This document shows positions 58,804 through 64,000 of a stretch of 64,000 bases of DNA, piece after piece. The number at the start of each line of letters is the position of its first letter. The stretch's first letter is position 1. The notes below the pieces were generated by a model that saw only the letters and a list, made by a program, of their open reading frames with translations, was not told the origin of the DNA and searched no databases. Origin of the DNA: Entoloma clypeatum (taxonomy: Eukaryota > Basidiomycota > Agaricomycetes > Agaricales > Entolomataceae). The stretch covers positions 3,782,001 to 3,846,000 of the forward strand of contig OY751486.1 of the NCBI GenBank assembly GCA_963565915.1. The letters run 5' to 3'. Position numbers and translations under genes: made by a program.

Positions 58804-60388
58804 TCAGACGGTCATCACGACGACGATTCCAAGCACCAAGGCCACCAGGGGCGCAATGATACGGCGTGCCTGAGGCGAAGAACCTGCCGCGCTTGAATTT
58901 GAGGCAGTCGGACTCGAGCCGCTGCCGCTTGATCTTGTCGTCGAGCCGGAGGCGGTGCGCTATAGAAGCAAAATGGTAACTTATAATAATGAGTGCAAAT
59001 CAAGTAGGAAAGCGTACCGTGGATGTGGACGATGCGGTCGTCGACGTCGAGGTTGGCGTGACACCCAACAAACCATTGCCGATGGTGCTATAGGTCGTGC
59101 ACGACGAGGAAGACGGGATGGGGTGCGCGGCGGGGGTGCCGGGTTGGCCTTGGAAGAACGTGGAGGAACCATAGACCCCCATTGGCTAATCATAGTTCAT
59201 GAGTAAAGAGGGAAATTCCAAATAAACAAGGGGCCGGTTTACACACCTCTCCGCTATCGCCTGCGCACTGCTCAAAGACTCCAGGGCTGTAGTTCGCGGG
59301 CATGTTCCAATCGCAACCCATGACGTCGTAGATATGCTGGCACCACTTGGCGGCATTGGGACCAGGCTTGCATGCGCGGAAGCAGAATTGGGAGTCGGAG
59401 ACGAAGTTCTGGAGGTACCGTTTCAAAAAAAAAAAACAAGACGACGTAAGGAGGAGGAAAACCTACAGTCCATTCGTGTATCTGCTGGAGGGGTCCAAAG
59501 CCGCTCGAGAAGACGAGGCCACCGATAGGATTACCTGGGGTCGGTCGATTAGGCTTTAAAATAAGCAGGGTCAGGAGAGCGTGGTTTACCGTTACCATCC
59601 GCACCGTGTGGATCGAGCTGTTAATGAGAAATATTAAATTACATGTGTCCTCTCCGGCAGGCCGACGAAAAAGACCAACCTCTCCCTAGAAAGGCCGTGT
59701 CAATGATACGAAACTTCTTGGAGTCGAAAGAAAAAGACACGTACACCTGCGTCCCTCGGAGGAATGTTGATAGATGTCAGATTCCCTATACCTATTTAAC
59801 TGCAAGTAAACCTTTTTGAGAGAGGGCTATGATAAAACAACGTAGAGACCTGTGACTTGCACGAAATCGGGTGTGATGACAAAGTGCGCTCCGGCGATGG
59901 TGCCGTCGGGGATGAGGCGGGTGCCTGTTCCGTTCTACGCGGATATCGGATCTGTGAGTTGAGGGAGGAGATCCGCGTGATGATGACTTGCCTTGATGCA
60001 CCATGCGACCTCGATACGCTGAAAGATCGGAGAGGTGTGGTTGGGACAAGGAACGGGAGACAGATATTTCAAAGCCTTGCCTCCGTGTTCCCGATGACGG
60101 ATCCTGCGCCAGGCTGAGGAGGTGCCCAGATGCACCAGTCCTGGACCGAGTTGACTGCGGGGACGGCGGTGTCAGTCCAAGCGGGGACAGTTGATACATA
60201 CCCTCCCATCACGTACTGTACGCATTCTGGCACTCAGAAGTCTGGTTCCACCCGGTCCCACATTTGTTCGTGCCCGTCTGGCCTTCCTCGGTCGTATCTG
60301 GGGCGTTGGAGGGGAGATATGTCGCGCTGTATTGGGCCTCAACGAGCCTGAAGAGGGGTGCGAGGACAAGGACGAGGGAGCCCAGCAT
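58804..60388 (-). CDS. secreted GPI-type glycoprotein ('macrofage activating glycoprotein'-like)
   Basis: Eleven exons (60388-60217, 60154-60081, 60018-59992, 59934-59850, 59791-59745, 59685-59680, 59617-59590, 59534-59467, 59408-59247, 59185-59018, 58959-58804) give 330 aa. A signal peptide (residues 1-18, ending VEA) precedes QYSATYLPSNAPDTTEEGQT. The conserved body has CGTGWNQTSECQNAYI, VQDWCIWAPPQPG, RIEVAWCIK, GGELDPHGADGNGNPIGGLV, ACKPGPNAAKWCQHIYDVMG and GDSGEPMGVYGSSTFFQG. A Ser/Thr-rich stalk ends in a hydrophobic tail (PLVALVLGIVVVMTV), as in GPI-anchored surface proteins. From memory, mushroom homologues carry the annotation 'macrofage activating glycoprotein'; the cellular role is unknown. 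One exon is 6 nt, and two introns use GC donors (starting 60080 and 59991). Confidence 0.82.
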
Positions 60389-61928
60389 TGTGGCTTTTGA
60401 GTGGAAGGGGGGGAAGGGGGTGAGAATCCAAGACATAAGAAAAGATAATCAGTTTTATGGGCTGTGTCATGAGGCACGGGCTGTGGCAGGGGCTGATGCA
60501 TGATAGATGGATCGTCCAATGCCGGGAGGGTATTGGATGTGGTGCGTGCCGATTATATTTCTGGAAACATTTCAGTGAATTCTACCGAAGACTTGACGTC
60601 GGGGGACGGTGGAAACGCTTGTCCCCAAGAGCGGGGCCAAGGGCGGGACGGGAGGAGAGTTGTGGTTTGATAAGACCCTGATGGGATATAATTGACCATC
60701 AGTAATTATTTTTAGCTTGTCGCAAACGCTGCAACAGGGCTGATTTGCGACCTCCCTCATATCGTGTTTCCTGCCGATTGGTCGCTCCGTATCAGCAGCC
60801 AATGGCGTACTGCAAATTAGCTGCGCTCGCTCTTGCATCGCTAGCACAATCCACCTGCCCTCGTGGATCTCGCGGCTAGCACGACATTGGCAGAACGATA
60901 GGCCCGCGCATATCCTGCCGATATCGGGTGTATGATTGAGTTTTGACGCCGCTTCGAGAAATTTATAGACTGTGTGTGTGAATGCTTAAGCGTACGTACG
61001 GTAGATCCGCGGACCTCGCTATATTGTGCGCTCTAAGCTAGTTGTCGGCAGGCATGTTCCCCTCTGGTGGAAGCCCTGATCCACTAAAGTGAAAAGAGGG
61101 ACTCATGGAGATAATAGTCACTTGGCAACTTGACGTAACACAACAAACTGATCGCAGGTGAAGACCTGAAGGTGAAGTGGGGGTGTGAAGATTATCCTGG
61201 AGGTGGTCACCTCACGAGTCAACGTTCCAACTCTGACCTTGAGATCCGACCAACTTGCACCGAGACATCTCCCTATGATAGACTTTGCGAATGTCATCAC
61301 GTAGATCAATCACTCTGACAGCCCTCCAAGGCAAAACCTGCCAAAAAAAGAGGGCCGTTTCAAAGGGAGAACGGTCAAAAGAAAAACTTGGCCTCAATCA
61401 TGCCTACTATGGATTTTTTTTTGTGGGAATACACGGAGTTCCAGTCCCGTGGGTGGCACAATGGAAGATGTTACAACCTTTTCCCATGTTGTGGCAGCAA
61501 ACGATTTTCTTCGGTTGCATGGCAAGTGTCACCGAATCCGTCCTTTCTTTGGTTTTGCATGGTCTGGCGGCCGGTGTGAATTGGTTTATGTTTGCAACCG
61601 CTAGATAAGTATATGCGAACCTGATGTTGTCTGGACTTGAGAGTTGGGCGTCAGGCATGCGCCGGCGGGATTCAGCATCTTCACTGGCAGAACAGTCTTG
61701 GGTGGAATGGCGCGGAGGCTGCCACGTCTTTTGCAGGCGAATCTCCTAGTGGACAACTTGTGTGGAGATGTTCCTGTGGTAGGATAAGTAGTGCAAGCAT
61801 CGCAGAGTCATAAGTCGGCCGTTTCCGTCGGAGGTCATCTGATCGTGTAGTGGGCGGATCCTCACGGGCGTCGATCATATATATGTAGCCCGCTTCCTCC
61901 TGTAATACCCTCCTTGTCCCCTGCCACC
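60389..61928. other. intergenic between divergent genes
   Basis: Divergent promoter region of the glycoprotein gene and the P450. A plus-strand open frame at 61285-61608 has no recognisable features. CATATATATG at 61876-61885, about 45 nt upstream of the P450 ATG, is a probable TATA element. Confidence 0.5.
61876..61885 (+). promoter_or_regulatory. TATA-like element of the P450 gene
   Basis: CATATATATG lies 44-53 nt upstream of the ATG at 61929; weaker in consensus than the three TATA boxes noted for other genes here. Confidence 0.4.
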
Positions 61929-63809
61929 ATGGCTTCCCTCCTTCCCCCCATCGACTTCTCCACCGTCGCCGTCGCAGCCCCGGCCACCTTTGTTCTCTGG
62001 CACCTCCTGCCCTGGCTCTACGACACTCACGGCACCCGCTGCATCCCTGGCCCCTTTATCGCTAAATTCTCCGACATATGGCTAGGTCTCGTCGCAAAGG
62101 ATGGTCACCGTTCCGAAGTCGTCCACAAGCTGCACCTCAAACACGGTATCTTTCAACTTTCGACTGTGGTTACACGCGGCTCATCCATCTCCCCAGGTCC
62201 CATGGTCCGTCTGGCCCCAAATCACATCTCCATCACCGACCCCGAAGCCCTCGGTATCATCTACGGCCATGGAAATGGTGCCCTCAAGTCCAAGTTCTAC
62301 GACGCCTTCGTGTCCATACGGCGTGGCGTTTTCAACACCCGCGACCGAGCCGAACATGCGCGAAAGCGCAAGATCATCTCCCACATCTTCTCTCAAAAGA
62401 GCGTCGTCGAGTTCGAGCCGCATATCAATCTCCACATCAACTCCCTCATCAAGCAGTGGGACCGCCTATGTGACTCCGCCTTCAAGGGTGGCTCTGGAAC
62501 GGAGGGCGAGGGCTGGCGCGGCGCGGATGGGTACCTGTGGCTCGACTGTCTTCCTTGTACGTGCTCGCCGCACCATTTCATCCTACGTTTCAATGCATCC
62601 CTCAACACAGGGGTCAACTACCTTGCCTTTGATATCGTCGGTGATCTTGCCTTTGGTGTTCCTTTTGGCATGATCAACGCAGCCCGGGACATGGCCCAGG
62701 TCCCCAAGAACCAGGCGGACGTCATGAACGCCTATGGCCAGAAAGACGCCCAGGTCGAGTCCGCCGAGATTCCCGCCGTCAAGATTCTGAACGGCCGCGG
62801 CGAGTACTCGATGGCCATGGGTGTACTCCCCGGGTATTGGCGCCCCGTTGCGCGCCTCATTCCGTGGTATAGGCGCGGCTCCGCTGATGTCAAGGCCCTC
62901 GCTGGCATCGCCATTATGGCGGTTATGAAACGCCTCGGGAGCCCGACGGACCGGGTGGACCTGCTGAGCAAGCTCCAGGAGGGGCGGGATAGCAATGGGA
63001 ACCCCATGGGGAGGGAGGAGCTGACGGCGGAAGCGCTGACGCTTTTGATTGCTGGGTCAGATACGACGTCCAAGTATGTCTGCCTTGACCACGTCTGTTG
63101 CGAAGCTTGCGGCTGATGCATTAATCTACAGCTCGACCTGCGCCATCATATATCACCTCGCGCACAACCCGGTTGTTCAGCACAAGCTGCAGGCCTACCT
63201 CGACGAGCACCTCGGCTCGGAAGATCTCACTGTCGCGACCGCTGACCAGGTCAAGCAGCTGCCTTACCTCGACGCATGCATCAACGAGGCGCTCCGTATT
63301 CACTCTACCTCCGCCCTTGGCCTCCCACGCATCGTCCCCGAGGGCGGTCTGGTTATCTGTGGTAAAGACTTCCCTGAGGGTACCGTCGTGAGTGTTCCGA
63401 GCTTCTCGATACACCGCGACAAGCAGGTCTGGGGAGAGGACGTCGATGCGTACAGGCCCGAGAGATGGATGGAGGGAGATTCGAATATGATGCAGAGGAC
63501 GTTCAATCCGTTTTCCGTTGGGCCGAGGTCAGTCCTTAGCGTCTGTCGTCTCTTGATTAATATCTCTGAGCTTCTTGCAGGGCATGTGTTGGAAGGAACT
63601 TGGCGATGCTGGAGCTGCAGATGATTGTCGCGTCGTTGTTGAGGAGGTACGAGTTTGTGTTGGAGAATCCTGATGAGGAGGTGCGGTTCCTTCGTTTCTT
63701 TTCTGATTTTGCGTATTGATTTCATTATTCACACCAGCTTGAGACACGCGAAGGGTTCTTGAGGAAACCCTTGAGATGCGACGTGGGCATCAAGCGCCGC
63801 GATCTTTGA
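61929..63809 (+). CDS. cytochrome P450 monooxygenase
   Basis: Haem-thiolate monooxygenase, probably ER-anchored. Six exons (61929-62145, 62197-62556, 62611-63073, 63132-63527, 63581-63680, 63738-63809) give 535 aa. An N-terminal hydrophobic segment (VAVAAPATFVLWHLLPWL) precedes the IPGPF hinge. P450 signatures: C-helix RAEHARKRKIISHIFS; I-helix LLIAGSDTTSNST, with the oxygen-activating Asp-Thr; K-helix EALR (ExxR); AYRPERWMEG (PERF); and the haem loop FNPFSVGPRACVGRNLAMLE with the axial Cys. The start is the ATG in CCACCATGGCT, a strong context. General resemblance is to fungal benzoate 4-hydroxylase-like (CYP53-type) P450s, but the substrate cannot be deduced. All introns are GT-AG, 50-58 nt. 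Intact. Confidence 0.92.
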
Positions 63810-64000
63810 GGCCGTTATTGAAGCCTCGCGCTTTTTTTCATGATACGATACTGCTGCAGGTTGTTACCATTATGTCGTCCTTTTCATGTGTACAGCAAAA
63901 CCACTCTTTTATAACTTATCTACAAACTACATATGTACTTGACATCTGACTTGGGGACAATTCATTGTTGGAGTTTTCTATCGGAGTAGACAGGATGTTT

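Overview
The window reads as nuclear DNA of a filamentous basidiomycete, most likely an Agaricomycete. Genes are split by many short introns (about 47-67 nt, GT-AG plus several GC-AG), and they are compact and lie on both strands. The gene content fits that lineage: a p24-family Erv25, Get5, RNA polymerase subunit AC40, an OPT transporter pair, a GTO/ECM4-type glutathione transferase, a cytochrome P450, an NRPS-like adenylating enzyme and a secreted glycoprotein common in mushrooms. Three runs of exactly 200 N (533-732, 27215-27414, 54245-54444) are scaffold gaps of unknown true size. All gene models below were spliced by hand. Where a model is called intact, the exon sum is a multiple of three and every junction keeps the frame.

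Layout, left to right. 1-3.6 kb: a pogo-like transposase fragment, a 20-bp minisatellite and hairpin-rich non-coding DNA. 3.6-4.9 kb (-): AC40. 6.3-12.0 kb (-): a 1627-aa multidomain enzyme with two adenylation domains in tandem, a membrane domain and a flavin/NAD(P) reductase-like domain. 12.4-14.9 kb (-): a secreted GMC oxidoreductase, same strand and immediately upst­ream. 15.5-16.4 kb (-): Erv25. 16.7-17.9 kb (-): an IFI6/IFI27-like gene and a decayed second copy. 18.1-18.6 kb (+): a small Hsp20.

19.7-34.9 kb is one 7.53-kb segment present twice in direct orientation on either side of a gap. It carries an unidentified plus-strand ORF, a 217-aa unidentified minus-strand gene, an SRRM1-like PWI/RS splicing factor and the 3' end of an OPT transporter. 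The copies begin and end exactly at the gap, so this is most likely an unmerged contig overlap (two haplotypes) and not a biological duplication.

34.8-38.0 kb (-): OPT transporter 1. 38.5-39.6 kb (-): Get5. 40.4-41.4 kb (-): a single-pass membrane protein. 42.8-43.3 kb: a decayed Ty3/gypsy-type gag. 44.0-47.2 kb (+): OPT transporter 2, paralogous to the first and inverted. 47.4-50.0 kb: two unrecognised genes. 50.7-52.1 kb (+): GTO/ECM4-like transferase. 54.2-56.0 kb: a TA-flanked terminal-inverted-repeat element beside a pseudogene of the reductase end of the 6.3-12.0 kb enzyme. 58.8-60.4 kb (-): secreted, probably GPI-anchored glycoprotein. 61.9-63.8 kb (+): cytochrome P450.

The most notable item is the A-A-membrane-reductase protein: it has two near-identical adenylation domains with matching exon lengths, no carrier domain, and a broken relative 44 kb away. 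The adjacent secreted GMC oxidoreductase could belong to the same pathway, but that is inference.
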